Assembly (NCBI GenBank): GCA_963788305.1
Contig: CAWBGK010000014.1
Span: 80,684-144,683, forward strand
DNA length: 64,000 nucleotides
Direction: 5' to 3'
DNA from: UTCFX2 sp963788305
GTDB lineage: Bacteria; Chloroflexota; Anaerolineae; Anaerolineales; UBA4823
Shown here: positions 37,294-46,827 of the stretch, piece after piece
Numbering within the stretch: position 1 is the first letter of the stretch
How the letters are laid out: each line of letters opens with the position of its first letter
The notes under the pieces: generated by a model
The model's input: the letters and a program-made list of their open reading frames with translations, nothing else
Told to the model about the DNA's origin: nothing
The model's database searches: none
Position numbers and translations under genes: made by a program

Positions 37294-37312
37294 ATTGATA
37301 ATAATTATCATT
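37294..37312. promoter_or_regulatory. Fur box
   Basis: ATTGATAATAATTATCATT contains the perfect 7-1-7 palindrome TGATAAT-A-ATTATCA, about 65 bases upstream of the fur start. It matches the Fur operator pattern and overlaps the likely promoter. Confidence 0.85.
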
Positions 37313-37484
37313 AGCAATGATACCCCCAAAACGATAAGAAAGCAAGTGAAGGATGTCACAAATTTCGGTTTTAAATCGATTCTAAAAGACGTAAGCGAAG
37401 AATAGCAGCCGCATCCCGATCAGAAGAATCACACTGACCCTGCCTCAGGCTGCTTGACACCGTCGATTCCGCGGAACCATCAGA

Positions 37485-37934
37485 TTACTCCTTGCTGCGC
37501 TGTGAATACCATCCGATCCGGATGTTATGCTGGTGGTCAAAATCCGGAAAATACGGCTTGATGTCCAGCAGGGGGGTGCCGTCGAGCACGTCTACCCCTT
37601 CGATATGCAGGATGTTGTCGGCCCTGGCCGTAAGGCGCACGATCGACAGCCCGATCTGGTTCGGACGGCGAGGATAGCGCGTCGAAAACAGGCCGTGTTT
37701 TCGGTCGTCCAGGAACGGTTGGACGAGCAGGTCGCAGCCAGCCGAGCGGTGGAAATGGTAGATCAGGTAGATATGCGAAAAGCCTTCGATGTCCTGCAGC
37801 CCGGCCGAAAATTCGGGATAGACCTCCACCCGCCCGGCTGCTTGCGACCGAGAAGGCTGGATGGGTGTCTCCTCCGGATTTGTGAACGGCGAATGGATCA
37901 GGCCGATGGGTTGAAAGTAAATAGCCTCGGGCAA
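37485..37934 (-). CDS. trmO: TrmO-type tRNA threonylcarbamoyladenosine methyltransferase
   Basis: A 149-residue member of the TsaA/TrmO (YaeB) family, which N6-methylates t6A37 of some tRNAs using S-adenosylmethionine. The hallmark DDRKHGLFSTRYPRRPNQIG is present, with IGLIHSPF at the start and EGVDVLDGTPLLDIKPY after it. It is the short form, without the extra C-terminal domain of the E. coli enzyme. Some short homologues sit with metal genes and may do something else, so the exact substrate is less certain than the family. Confidence 0.88.
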   Translation of the reverse strand: MPEAIYFQPIGLIHSPFTNPEETPIQPSRSQAAGRVEVYPEFSAGLQDIEGFSHIYLIYHFHRSAGCDLLVQPFLDDRKHGLFSTRYPRRPNQIGLSIVRLTARADNILHIEGVDVLDGTPLLDIKPYFPDFDHQHNIRIGWYSQRSKE

Positions 37935-38018
37935 GTAATTCTCCTCAGCGAAATGGCAGCGTCATGGATTTTCGTGCATCTCGAAGGATCGAGGCGACCG
38001 GCTGCAGCTCGAATGACG

Positions 38019-38420
38019 TCAATGCAGCCTGTCCGTCAAATCCTCGATTTCACCCTTCGCATAAGCGAAAACTGCTTCGTCGATGCTGGCGATATCGGTT
38101 ACGACCGGTCGGATCCCCAACTGCTGCATGCTGATGTAGGCGCCGCGCCCCATCCCGCGGCAGAGCAGCGCTTCGCAGTCGGCGATCGCATGAGCCATCT
38201 GGGTGTGCTTGTCGTGCGAAGCCGGGTCTGTCCCATGTTCCGGTCCGTGGTCGTGCTCGCCGGCACCTTCAATCTGGATGAAATGCGAGTGCCCCAGCTT
38301 TTCCCGCAGCTCGCGCTCCGTGATCATTCCATCAACGATCGTTACGACCATGTAATGGTTTGCCCGTCCAAAATGCTGGCTGATGGTTGTCCCATCGTCT
38401 GTAATTGCAGCAACTTTCAT
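38019..38420 (-). CDS. NifX/NafY-like iron-molybdenum cofactor-binding-family protein with His-rich loop
   Basis: A 133-residue protein of the dinitrogenase cofactor-binding fold (MKVAAITDDGTTISQHFGRA, then EALLCRGMGRGAYISMQQLG). ATG 38420 has AGGAG upstream. An inserted loop is rich in His, Asp and Glu (HDHGPEHGTDPASHDKH), suggesting metal binding. There are no nitrogenase genes in the window; stand-alone members occur in many anaerobes with unknown roles, so a nitrogen-fixation role should not be assumed. Confidence 0.87.
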   Translation of the reverse strand: MKVAAITDDGTTISQHFGRANHYMVVTIVDGMITERELREKLGHSHFIQIEGAGEHDHGPEHGTDPASHDKHTQMAHAIADCEALLCRGMGRGAYISMQQLGIRPVVTDIASIDEAVFAYAKGEIEDLTDRLH

Positions 38421-38521
38421 GTTGTGATCTCCTTGTTTGTCATTGATTTTCAAATAAATGCTTCGCTTATTTCAAAACCCGAATGCACCTCAGGTCCTGT
38501 CGAGGCGATCCGCTGGTTATT

Positions 38522-39119
38522 TTACCGTGAAGGTACCTCGTCGTTAGGATCTGCTGTTTTGCTGATTTTTGTCAGCAAAACCAGCCCTGTGATGAAGAAT
38601 CCCAGCATGAAAACACCGAACAGCAGGACCAGCAAGGGCGGGATCGTTCCGTTGAGCAGGCTGCGGCGCAGCTGGAATCACGAGCGGGTTGTGCGAAACC
38701 ATCGCGACGACCACCGGTGTTGGAGTAGCCCGGCTGCCCGGTGTGATCCCGAGGATGGCGCCGAACCGGTCGGCGCGTTCCAGGTAATCGACCGGGTGGC
38801 AGCTGTAGCAGTCAGTATAGACATCATCAAGCGGATTTTCCAGGATCCCAACATGCGCAAGGTCCTTGTCGGCTGTCTCGGTGTTCCCGCCGTGGCATTT
38901 CCAGCAGCAGTCCTTCAGGGCGTGGATATCGTGCCAGGCAGCCGTCCCGTAGACGGGATGCGCCTGCTGAGTCTCGTGGCAGTCGATGCACGAGCTGCTG
39001 CCCGGATCGTCGCCGCACTGAGCGGCCGCTTGAAGTGGGATCATTACGAGCAGAAGAGTTGTTACCAGGATTCCCCACAATCCTGGTCTATCGATTGATT
39101 TCTTATGGTTCTGGTTCAT
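38522..39119 (-). CDS. Multihaem c-type cytochrome, membrane-anchored, frameshifted
   Basis: Signal peptide (LWGILVTTLLLVMIPLQAAA) followed by three CxxCH haem-binding sites: CIDCH, CWKCH and CYSCH. A shift near 38655 leads into a C-terminal helix (LLVLLFGVFMLGFFITGLVL) and a stop at 38522, which is the end used here. It should be a surface-exposed electron carrier anchored by its tail helix. It precedes the NifX-like gene and follows the XRE-cupin regulator on the same strand. Partner oxidoreductases are not evident. Confidence 0.8.
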
Positions 39120-39142
39120 CGCTGCCTCCTGTACATCATTTC

Positions 39143-39847
39143 TCAGTCCAGTCCGCTGATCGCAAAGTGTTGTTCCGTGGGTTGGTCATTCTTGTCGCTT
39201 GGGCATAAGACCAGCAGAGAACATGAGACAACACTTCCATCGTTATGCCAGCGGTGCGGTAGATGCGCCTCGAAAAGCAGGCTGTCGCCTGGTGAGAGCT
39301 GGTAGGTATCAGCATTGATCCAATAGGTCAGGCTGCCTTCAAGGCAGTAAACAAACTCCAGGCCCGTATGCACAGCCGGGACCATCGTTTTCTCCGCACA
39401 CGGATTCAATCGAAGAAGAAACGGCTCGGCTCCGCGCGCAGCCAGGTTGCCGCCAAGCTCCTCCAACAACCCGTTCACGAGCGTTACCTGTGGTCGCTGG
39501 TATCTATGGTAAAACACGACGCTGTTTGGCTCTGCATCGAGCTTGAAAAATGAAGTGATCGGGACGTTTAACGCTCCGGCAAGCTGTTGAAGCGTCGCCA
39601 CGCTGGGGCTGGTCCTGTTGTTCTCGATCAGGCTCAAAGTGTTAATGTTCAGGCAGCTGAGCTCCGCAAGGCTGCGAAGCGACAGCCTGCGCTGGATTCG
39701 CAGATCGTGCAGCCTTCTTCCGATATTGATTCCTACCGGTTCGGTCCCGAAGCCCTCTGGCCGGTTGTCAGGTGTCGGGTCGCCTTTTCGGCGGCGGCGA
39801 TTGCGCGGTTGGATCAATTCCACTTGCTTCTCGACGATCTCATTCAT
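39143..39847 (-). CDS. XRE-family regulator with cupin sensor domain
   Basis: About 234 residues from ATG 39847; longer upstream in-frame sequence lacks conservation. The N-terminal helix-turn-helix (RRLHDLRIQRRLSLRSLAEL, NINTLSLIENNRTSPSV) is followed by a C-terminal cupin (VHTGLEFVYCLEGSLTYWI, LSPGDSLLFEAHLPHRWHN), a layout of small-molecule-responsive regulators. It is divergent from mgtC and upstream of the cytochrome gene, so either could be a target. The ligand is unknown. Confidence 0.9.
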   Translation of the reverse strand: MNEIVEKQVELIQPRNRRRRKGDPTPDNRPEGFGTEPVGINIGRRLHDLRIQRRLSLRSLAELSCLNINTLSLIENNRTSPSVATLQQLAGALNVPITSFFKLDAEPNSVVFYHRYQRPQVTLVNGLLEELGGNLAARGAEPFLLRLNPCAEKTMVPAVHTGLEFVYCLEGSLTYWINADTYQLSPGDSLLFEAHLPHRWHNDGSVVSCSLLVLCPSDKNDQPTEQHFAISGLD

Positions 39848-39960
39848 CCAATTTTCTCTTGACAGATATACTATTATTATAGTATAAAAATCTATAATAT
39901 GCAAGAATATTACTAATATATTGGTATAACCGTACTTGAATGGAAACCCCAAAAATATCC

Positions 39961-39988
39961 TTCACTTCCAGCATTTCGCTCTTATAAT
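39961..39988 (+). promoter_or_regulatory. Promoter of mgtC-ppsR
   Basis: TTCACT, 16 bases, TATAAT, about 30 bases before the mgtC start, where AGGAGG precedes the ATG. A sigma-70-like fit; the XRE-cupin gene reads away on the other strand. Confidence 0.55.
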
Positions 39989-40018
39989 AATTGCTGCAAG
40001 CCTAGGAGGTCCTCTGCC

Positions 40019-40657
40019 ATGGTCCTTTACCCCGAAGATATTCTTAAAATCATCCTGGCGCTGCTTGCAGGCGGTCTGATCGGGACCGAGCGCGAGTTCC
40101 GAGACAAAGCCGCCGGGTTCCGGACGATGATCTTCATCTGCCTGGGCGCAGCGCTTTTCACGATGTTTTCGATCCGCCTGGGGGGTGCGGTCGAAAACAC
40201 CCGGATCGCCGCAAACGTCGTCGTTGGGGTCGGTTTCCTGGGGGCCGGCGTGATCATGCGTGAGAGCGGCGGCCGCGTGACCGGTCTGACCACTGCCGCC
40301 ACCATCTGGCTGGTCGCCGCCCTTGGGGTTGGCATCGGCGGCGGCTTTTATCTGCTTGCCGGCATCGCCGCGGTCATCGCATTCTTAGTGCTCTGGGCTT
40401 TCCCCCGCCTGGAAGCCGTCATGGAGCGGGCTCATTTCGAGCATGCCTATGAAATTACTTCCCAGCTTCAAATCGAGATGCTCCCGAGGCTCCAGGCCGT
40501 CTTTCAAGAGTGCGGCTTGCGCGCCCGCTGTTACCGCCAGTCAAAGATCGGCGGTCAGATGCAGTCCTTCTGGTACGTCAGCGGGCCGGTCCGATCTCAC
40601 CAGATTCTGATGCAGCGCTTGCTGGTCGAGCCGGACGTGCTCGAGTTTGAATCATGA
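40019..40657 (+). CDS. MgtC/SapB family membrane protein
   Basis: A 212-residue protein with four to five N-terminal helices. The hallmark sequences GGLIGTEREFRDKAAGFRTM, NVVVGVGFLGAGVIMRE and GLTTAATIWLVAALG are present, followed by a cytoplasmic ACT-like C-terminal part. MgtC proteins affect magnesium homeostasis and membrane potential and, in pathogens, inhibit F-type ATP synthase. The start has AGGAGG. Its stop overlaps the next gene's start (ATGA). Confidence 0.92.
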   Translation: MVLYPEDILKIILALLAGGLIGTEREFRDKAAGFRTMIFICLGAALFTMFSIRLGGAVENTRIAANVVVGVGFLGAGVIMRESGGRVTGLTTAATIWLVAALGVGIGGGFYLLAGIAAVIAFLVLWAFPRLEAVMERAHFEHAYEITSQLQIEMLPRLQAVFQECGLRARCYRQSKIGGQMQSFWYVSGPVRSHQILMQRLLVEPDVLEFES

Positions 40658-41483
40658 AGCCTCCTTCGATCCATATCGTCTCTGGCGGCGTGGGCAGCGA
40701 GCGGGGAAGTGATCGTCAACACGGTCCTGGCGCAGTTTCCCGGCTCCGCGGTCCGGGTGGTCGTGGTCCCGTATGTCCGCGACGATCGCCAGATCGACCA
40801 GGCGGTCGCCGAGGCGCGGCGGGAAGGAGCTGTGGTCGTCCACACGATGGCCGACCCGAATCTGCGCCGCCTGCTGATCGAGCGCTGCAGAACGCTCGGC
40901 CTCCCGGCGATCGACCTGATGGGACCGCTGTTGGAGACGCTCGAATCGGCGCTGGAGGTCAAAAGCGCTCGGCCAGCCGGGGCTTTACCGCCTGCTCAAG
41001 CGGGATTATTTCGAGCGGGTCGCGGCCATCGAGTACGCCATGGCGCACGACGACGGGCGCAATCCATCGGGTTGGGAACAGGCCGACCTGCTGTTGATCG
41101 GCGTTTCCCGGGTCGGTAAGACCCCGCTCAGCCTCTACCTCTCGGTCCAGGGTTGGAAGGCAGCCAACTACCCGCTCGTCCCCGGGCTGGATCCACCTGA
41201 ATCCCTCGACCGGGTCGACCCTCAGCGCGTCGTCGGGCTGACGATCGAGCCGGGTCAGCTGCTCGCGTTGCGTGAAGAACGCCAGCGCCGGATCGGTGTG
41301 ATCGGCGTCGGCAGCTATACCGACCCGCACAGCGTGTACGCTGAAATCGAGCTGGCGCGAGCTTTTTATAAGCGCAGGGGCTTCTCGATCCTGGACGTGA
41401 CCGATAAGCCGATCGAGACCACCGCCGATGAGATCACCCGCCTCATCGCGGCGCGCTTCCCGCACAAAAGCCGGCTGGGGTAA
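40654..41483 (+). CDS. Pyruvate,phosphate dikinase / PEP synthase regulatory protein (kinase-phosphorylase), frameshifted
   Basis: Homologue of the bifunctional PPDK/PpsA regulators (DUF299), which phosphorylate and dephosphorylate a threonine on the target using ADP and phosphate. The P-loop-like GVSRVGKTPLSLYL and the following NYPLVPG are diagnostic. The N-terminal text MKPPSIHIVSGG continues as VIVNTVLAQFPGSAVRV and then YRLLKRDYFERVAAIEYAM in other frames, so shifts lie near 40700 and 40970. The target enzyme gene is not in the window. Confidence 0.85.
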
Positions 41484-41509
41484 TCCATTTTATCCGCCTC
41501 GATAGGGTG

Positions 41510-41538
41510 TTTACAGGTAGGGTGTGAATATATATAAT
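41510..41538 (+). promoter_or_regulatory. Promoter of the NHL-repeat protein gene
   Basis: TTTACA, 17 bases, TATAAT, 90 bases before the start codon; close to a consensus sigma-70 promoter. The leader between it and the gene has no obvious hairpin. Confidence 0.65.
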
Positions 41539-41627
41539 ATCCGTGCCGCAATTCACAATCGGGGGGAGTGCCCTTGATGTGAGCTTCAACATCATAAAAT
41601 ACAAATAGAATAGGGAGGGTTTGCACG

Positions 41628-44600
41628 ATGAAAAATAAACTCTACATCGCGATCACGTTTGTTGCCGTCCTGACCATGCTGATCAGCGGAGCAGCAGCCG
41701 CCCAGCTCAGCACAGCCGGCGACATGCCGCCTGACGACCGCCCGGGCGCCGGCCCGGGAATGCCCCTCGGCGGCCCAGCCCGACCGGATGGCGGCTGGGA
41801 CCGACCGGTCCATTTCGCCTCGGAAAACGAGGCGCTGGGACCTGAGGCAGCGCTTGTCACAACCGGCGCGCCCGGGCTGACCTTCTCACACGTCCAGACC
41901 TACGGTGTGCCCGAGCAGGCCTTCCTGGATGACACGACCCATTTTCACTACCCCTACGGGGTTTTCGCCCGCCAGACCACCGTCTGGATCGCCGACTCGG
42001 ACGAGATGCGGGCTCTTAAATTCAATACCTCCGGCGTCTACCAGAACATGACCATCGGTAAAGCCGGCTTCCGCGAATATTACGAGGACGACGGCGCCCC
42101 GCTGGATTGGATCACGGATGTCACCGAGGACGACGATGACGCCGTCTATCTCGTGGACGGCGGAGCAAACTACGTCGCCAAATTCGATTCCAGCGGCAAC
42201 TTCCTCCTCTCGTTTGGAGAGCCCTGGGGAAGCGATTTTGACAACCCCTGGGGGATCGCTCTCGACAGCGCCAGCCGGGTCTTTATCAGCGACCGCTACA
42301 ACAACCGCATCCGGATATACGATAACACCGGCACGCACCTGACCGACTTTGGGTCTCAAGGGACCGGACCCTTGAATTTCAACCAGCCTACCCACATCGC
42401 CTTGATCGGCAACCTGCTCTACGTCGCCGACCGGTCCAACCACCGGGTCCAGATACTCAACGTCGCGGACGTATACAACATCAGCTACGTCGCCTCGCTT
42501 GGGACGGGCACTGCTGGGGATGCGAACGGGCAGTTAAACCGCCCGCATGGGGTTGCCGTTAACAATTCATACATTTTTGTTGCCGATTCGAACAACAACC
42601 GGGTTCAGGTCTTCAACAATACGCCGCCTTACCTCTATGTTACCAGGTTCGGTAGCTACGGCTCGGCCCACGGGCAGCTCGACTGGCCGACCGACGTCGC
42701 GGTCGATTCGGTTGGAAATGTTTACGTGGCTGACACCAACAACCACCGCATCGAAAAATTCACCAGCGCCTACAACTACAACCTGACCTACGGCACGACC
42801 GATGTGCCCTACGTCACCGACGCGTTCCATTACAATAACCCTTCCGGGGTCGCGCTGACGCCCGACGGCAGCGTTCTTCTCAGCGAAGGCAGAGGTCGCC
42901 GGATTATCAAGCTCAATGGCGATGGGACCCAGATCTGGACGGTCGGTACGCCAGGAGTGGCTCAGGAGGATAATTCCCATTTTGGCTGGCCGTCCGCGAT
43001 CGCCGTCGGTCCGGATGGGCGGGTTTTCGTCGTCGACCAGGATTTCGACCATGTCCAGGTGTACAGCGGCGCCGGAGGCTATCTGGCCACGATCGGCGGC
43101 TACGGTTCAGCGCCCGGCCAGTTCGACCAGCCGATGGGTGTGGCGGTCGATAAAAACGGGAAGGTCTATGTCACAGACCGCTACAACTGCCGCTTCCAGG
43201 TCTTCGACAGCAGCCTGAGCTATATCGCACAAAAAGGCGCCTGCGGGTCCGGCCCAAGCCAGTTCAACCGCCCGATCGATATCGCAGTGGACTCGGCCAG
43301 CAGGGTTTACGTCGTCGACCAGAACAACCACCGCGTCCAGCTCTTCGACTTCGAACCTCAACTACCTGCGCTCGATCGGGACGGGCGTCTCGGGCCGAAC
43401 CTACAGCACGCTGCGCTATCCCTCTGCGGTCGCCGTGGACGGCATGGACCGGGTCTACATCGCCGATGCCTGGGGTGAGTACATCAAAGTCTACGATAAA
43501 GACGGCAAGTTCCTCGACTGCCTGGAGAACGGCTGGGGCAGCTTTCAGGGCGTGTTCCGCTCGAGCTCCGGGCTTGCTGCAGACGCGACCGGCCACCTCT
43601 TTCTGGCCGACGAGCTCAGCAATACGGTCAAGAAGTATATCCCAACCGCCTACCCGGGCTGGCGCCAGGTCAACGTGACCGGCTTTGGAGTTCACTACAA
43701 CTGGAGCGCCTGGTCGATGACCTTGTTCAACGACGCGCTGTATGCGGCGACGGCAGTCGCCTCTCCTTATTGGTATGGATACTGGCGAAGGTTACGGACC
43801 GGAAATCTACAAATATCAAAATGGCGATTGGACGCAGCGTGATGAGCGGTGGATTCGGTCGATGTTGTCGAACATCGCGATCGACTCATTCGAGACCTTC
43901 AACGGGAAGCTTTACGCCGGCACCTGGAACGGCGGGATTGACGATGCCACCGGGAACTATCGCACCGATGGCGGGCAGATCCGGCGCACCGCCACGCCGG
44001 ATACAGGTCCCTGGGAACAGGTCGTCGATGACGGTTTCCTGGATCTGAACAACGTCGAGATCATGTCGCTCAAAGCCTTTGACGGCTGGCTCTACGCCGG
44101 CACCGTTAGCGCTGGATACGGGAGTCCAGGGCGCCGAGATCTACCGCAGCGACACCGGCGACCTCAACGATTGGGATGTCGTCTTCGACAGACTCGACCC
44201 CCGCTCACAGCCCTGCCGACGCGGTCATGGTGATGGCTGTGTTTGAAGGGAACCTGTATGCCGGGCTCTCCAATATGGAGACCGGCGCCGAGCTCTGGCA
44301 GACATCCAACGGCACCACCTGGACCCAGGTGAACGTCGACGGTTTTAACGATACGAACAACCGCCGGGTGATCACGCTGGCTGAGTTCGACGGTCAGCTC
44401 TACGCAGGGACCCAGAATTATAATCCAAGTCTGGGTGTCTCTTTCGGTGCGCAGGTCTGGCGTTCGCCGGACGGCATGACCTGGGAGAAGGTCGTCGATG
44501 CCGGCTTTGGCGACGCGGACAACTGGGGCGTCGGCGGATTGGTCGTCTATCGGGTCAGATTTACGCCATCACCAACCAGCTATCATTACGCCGATCCCAC

Positions 44601-44836
44601 GGAAACCAAAGGAATGGAGGTCTGGCGCTCATACGACCGGCAATCTGAATGATTGGCAGCGGGTTGGCTGGCATGCGTTTGGCGCTGAGTTGCTTTCGGC
44701 TTTCCGCTACTGGCACGGCGGTTTCGCAGTGCACGATGATCTGCTCTATATCGGCACGAACAACAACTGGCTCGGCGGCGGGCGAGTTTGGTCGTATATG
44801 CCCGAATCGATCTACCTTCCGGTTATCCGTCATTAG
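41628..44836 (+). CDS. Secreted NHL-repeat beta-propeller protein with LP-type tail, multiply frameshifted
   Basis: About 1,070 residues. Signal peptide MKNKLYIAITFVAVLTML..., ATG with GGGAGG upstream. Residues 80-640 hold about ten NHL blades (for example GVAVDKNGKVYVTDRYNCR and IAVDSASRVYVVDQNNHR), usually protein or ligand-binding propellers. The C-terminal third has another repeat (FNGKLYAGTWNGG, FDGWLYAGT, FEGNLYAGLSN, FDGQLYAGTQN) with alternating GxxxWEKVVDAGF segments, a second propeller. It ends ESIYLPVIRH. Shifts near 43350, 43760, 44120, 44200 and between 44545 and 44640 are required, but repeat periodicity continues across each. Probably an extracellular recognition or scaffold protein. 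Confidence 0.78.
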
Positions 44837-44869
44837 CCTGGGTCCGCACCCACGAATCATCCATAAATC

Positions 44870-44902
44870 AAACAGGTCAGGCCGAAAGCCTGACCTGTTT
44901 TC
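44870..44902 (+). terminator. Intrinsic terminator after NHL protein gene
   Basis: A perfect 13-bp stem AAACAGGTCAGGC (44870-44882) with GCCTGACCTGTTT (44888-44900), loop CGAAA, ending in TTTT. Confidence 0.88.
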
Positions 44903-44934
44903 GTCATCTGACTGGTTCTACCCCACCTCTGTCA

Positions 44935-46340
44935 TTGTGAGTAAAACCACAGCGTTACCGAGCCCATTCTCTCCGGAAAATGGAATGCTAATGTGAGGAG
45001 CATCATGATCATTAACCACGAATAGCACGAATAACACCAATATCATTAAGGAATATTCGTGAAATTCGTGTTATTCGTGGCTGGATTCATCTATGCGAGC
45101 AGCGTCCTTTGCGGCAGGCTCCATGTGTCCTTGCAAGTAACTCCACAGCGTTACCGAGCCCATTCTCTCCGGAAAATGGAATGCTTATGTGAGGAGCATC
45201 ATGATCATTAACCACGAATAGCACGAATAACACCAATATCATTAAGGAATATTCGTGAAATTCGTGTTATTCGTGGCTGGATTCATCCATGCGAGCAGCG
45301 TCCTTTGAGGCAAGGTCCATGTGTCCTTGCGAGTAACTCCACAGCGTTACCGAGCCCATTCTCTCCGGAAAAAGGAATGCTTATGTGAGGAGCATCATGA
45401 TCATTAACCACGAATAGCACGAATAACACCAATATCATTAAGGAATATTCGTGAAAGCCGTGTTATTCGTGGCTGAATCCATCCATGCGAGCAGCGTCCT
45501 TTGAGGCAAGGTCCATGTGTCCTTGCGAGTAACTCCACAGCGTTACCGAGCCCATTCTCTCCGGTAAAAGGAATGCTTATGTGAGGAGCATCATGATCAT
45601 TAACCACGAATAGCACGAATAACACCAATATCATTAAGGAATATTCGTGAAATTCGTGAAATTCGTGTTATTCGTGGCTGGATTCATCTATACGAGCAGC
45701 GTCCTTTGCGGCAGGCTCCATGTGTCCTTGCGAGTGACTCCACAGCGTTACCGAGCCCATTCTCTCCGGAAAATGGAATGCTAATGTGAGGAGCATCATG
45801 ATCATTAACCACGAATAGCACGAATAACACCAATATCATTAAGGAATATTCGTGAAATTCGTGTTATTCGTGGCTGGATTCATCTATACGAGCAGCGTCC
45901 TTTGCGGCAGGCTCCATGTGTCCTTGCGAGTAACTCCACAGCGTTACCGAGCCCATTCTCTCCGGTTAAAGGAATGCTTATGTGAGGAGCATCATGACCA
46001 ATAACCACGAATAGCACGAATAACACCAATATCATTAAGGAATATTCGTGAAATTCGTGTTATTCGTGGCTGGATTTATCTATACGAGCAGCGTCCTTTG
46101 CGGCAGGCTCCATGTGTCCTTGCGAGTAACTCCACAGCGTTACTGAGCCCATTCTCTCCGGTAAAAGGAATGCTTATGTGAGGAGCATAATGACCAATAA
46201 CCACGAATAGCACGAATAACACCAATATCATTTAGGAATATTCGTGAAATTCGTGTTATTCGTGGCTGGATTCATCCATGCGAGCAGCGTGCTTTGCGGC
46301 AAGGTCCATGTGTCCTTGCGAGTAACTCCACAGCGTTTCG
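44935..46340. repeat. Tandem array of seven 196-bp units, each with a large dyad
   Basis: The marker CAGCGTTAC recurs at 44950, 45146, 45342, 45538, 45743, 45939 and 46135, with a degenerate eighth (CAGCGTTTC) at 46331: spacing 196 except for one 205-base unit that has a duplicated GAAATTCGT. Each unit holds a roughly 30-bp imperfect inverted repeat (AACCACGAATAGCACGAATA... against ...TTCGTGTTATTCGTGGCT) around CATTAAGGA, plus a conserved GAGCCCATTCTCTCCGG block. Copies differ by only a few bases. No conserved reading frame crosses the units. Not CRISPR: the unit is too long and there are no variable spacers. Confidence 0.93.
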
Positions 46341-46827
46341 CGCATTTCATAAAGGAATGACATGCGTGTTATTAGGAGCCTGTCCACGCTCTTCGCGGAC
46401 GTACTTTGCGAAGCAATCCCGTCAGGTTCTATCCCGCCTCCGTCGATGCGAGCCTGTCCACGATCTTTGTGGAAGCGCCCTTTGCGGCGAACCTGTCCAC
46501 GTACTCTGTGGAGCAATCTCCTCCCTTCCCCTCGTGCGTTTTTCACTCCTTCAGAAATAAGAAAACCAAAAATCAACCCATAAAACCTTTGATTTTTCTT
46601 AGAAAGATGTCATAATCTTATTGCATGTCAATACCATAGCACCGGCAGGGCTCAGGGATAGCCTTCAGCCTCTATGTCCTCGAAATGCTTGGGTCGAGCC
46701 GCATGGCCGCTCGCTCGCAGCACTATTGTAAGGATATTGCAAGCGAACGGGTCAATCCGATGGGTCTGAGCAACTGGTTAATGAATTCAATCGTCTCGCT
46801 CTTTCGTGTTTCGGAGGGAAAAACCAA
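46341..46827. other. Non-coding stretch with short imperfect repeats
   Basis: Between the array and the next gene. GCCTGTCCACG recurs at about 46379, 46454 and 46493, each followed by a degenerate TTTGCGG or TTTGTGG section, like a decayed relative of the neighbouring array. No gene seen; the promoter of the following gene should lie in 46560-46820. Confidence 0.5.

Noticed and set aside
38019..38420. Evidence for nitrogen fixation
   Set aside because: The NifX-like fold is common in non-fixing anaerobes and no nif structural or assembly genes are present.
37527..39098. Long plus-strand open frame of about 520 codons
   Set aside because: It is antisense to trmO, the NifX-like gene and the cytochrome gene, all with clear family motifs; the frame has no family resemblance and reflects GC-rich codon bias.
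44935..46340. CRISPR array
   Set aside because: The repeating unit is 196 bases and continuous, with no short repeats alternating with unique spacers and no cas genes nearby.
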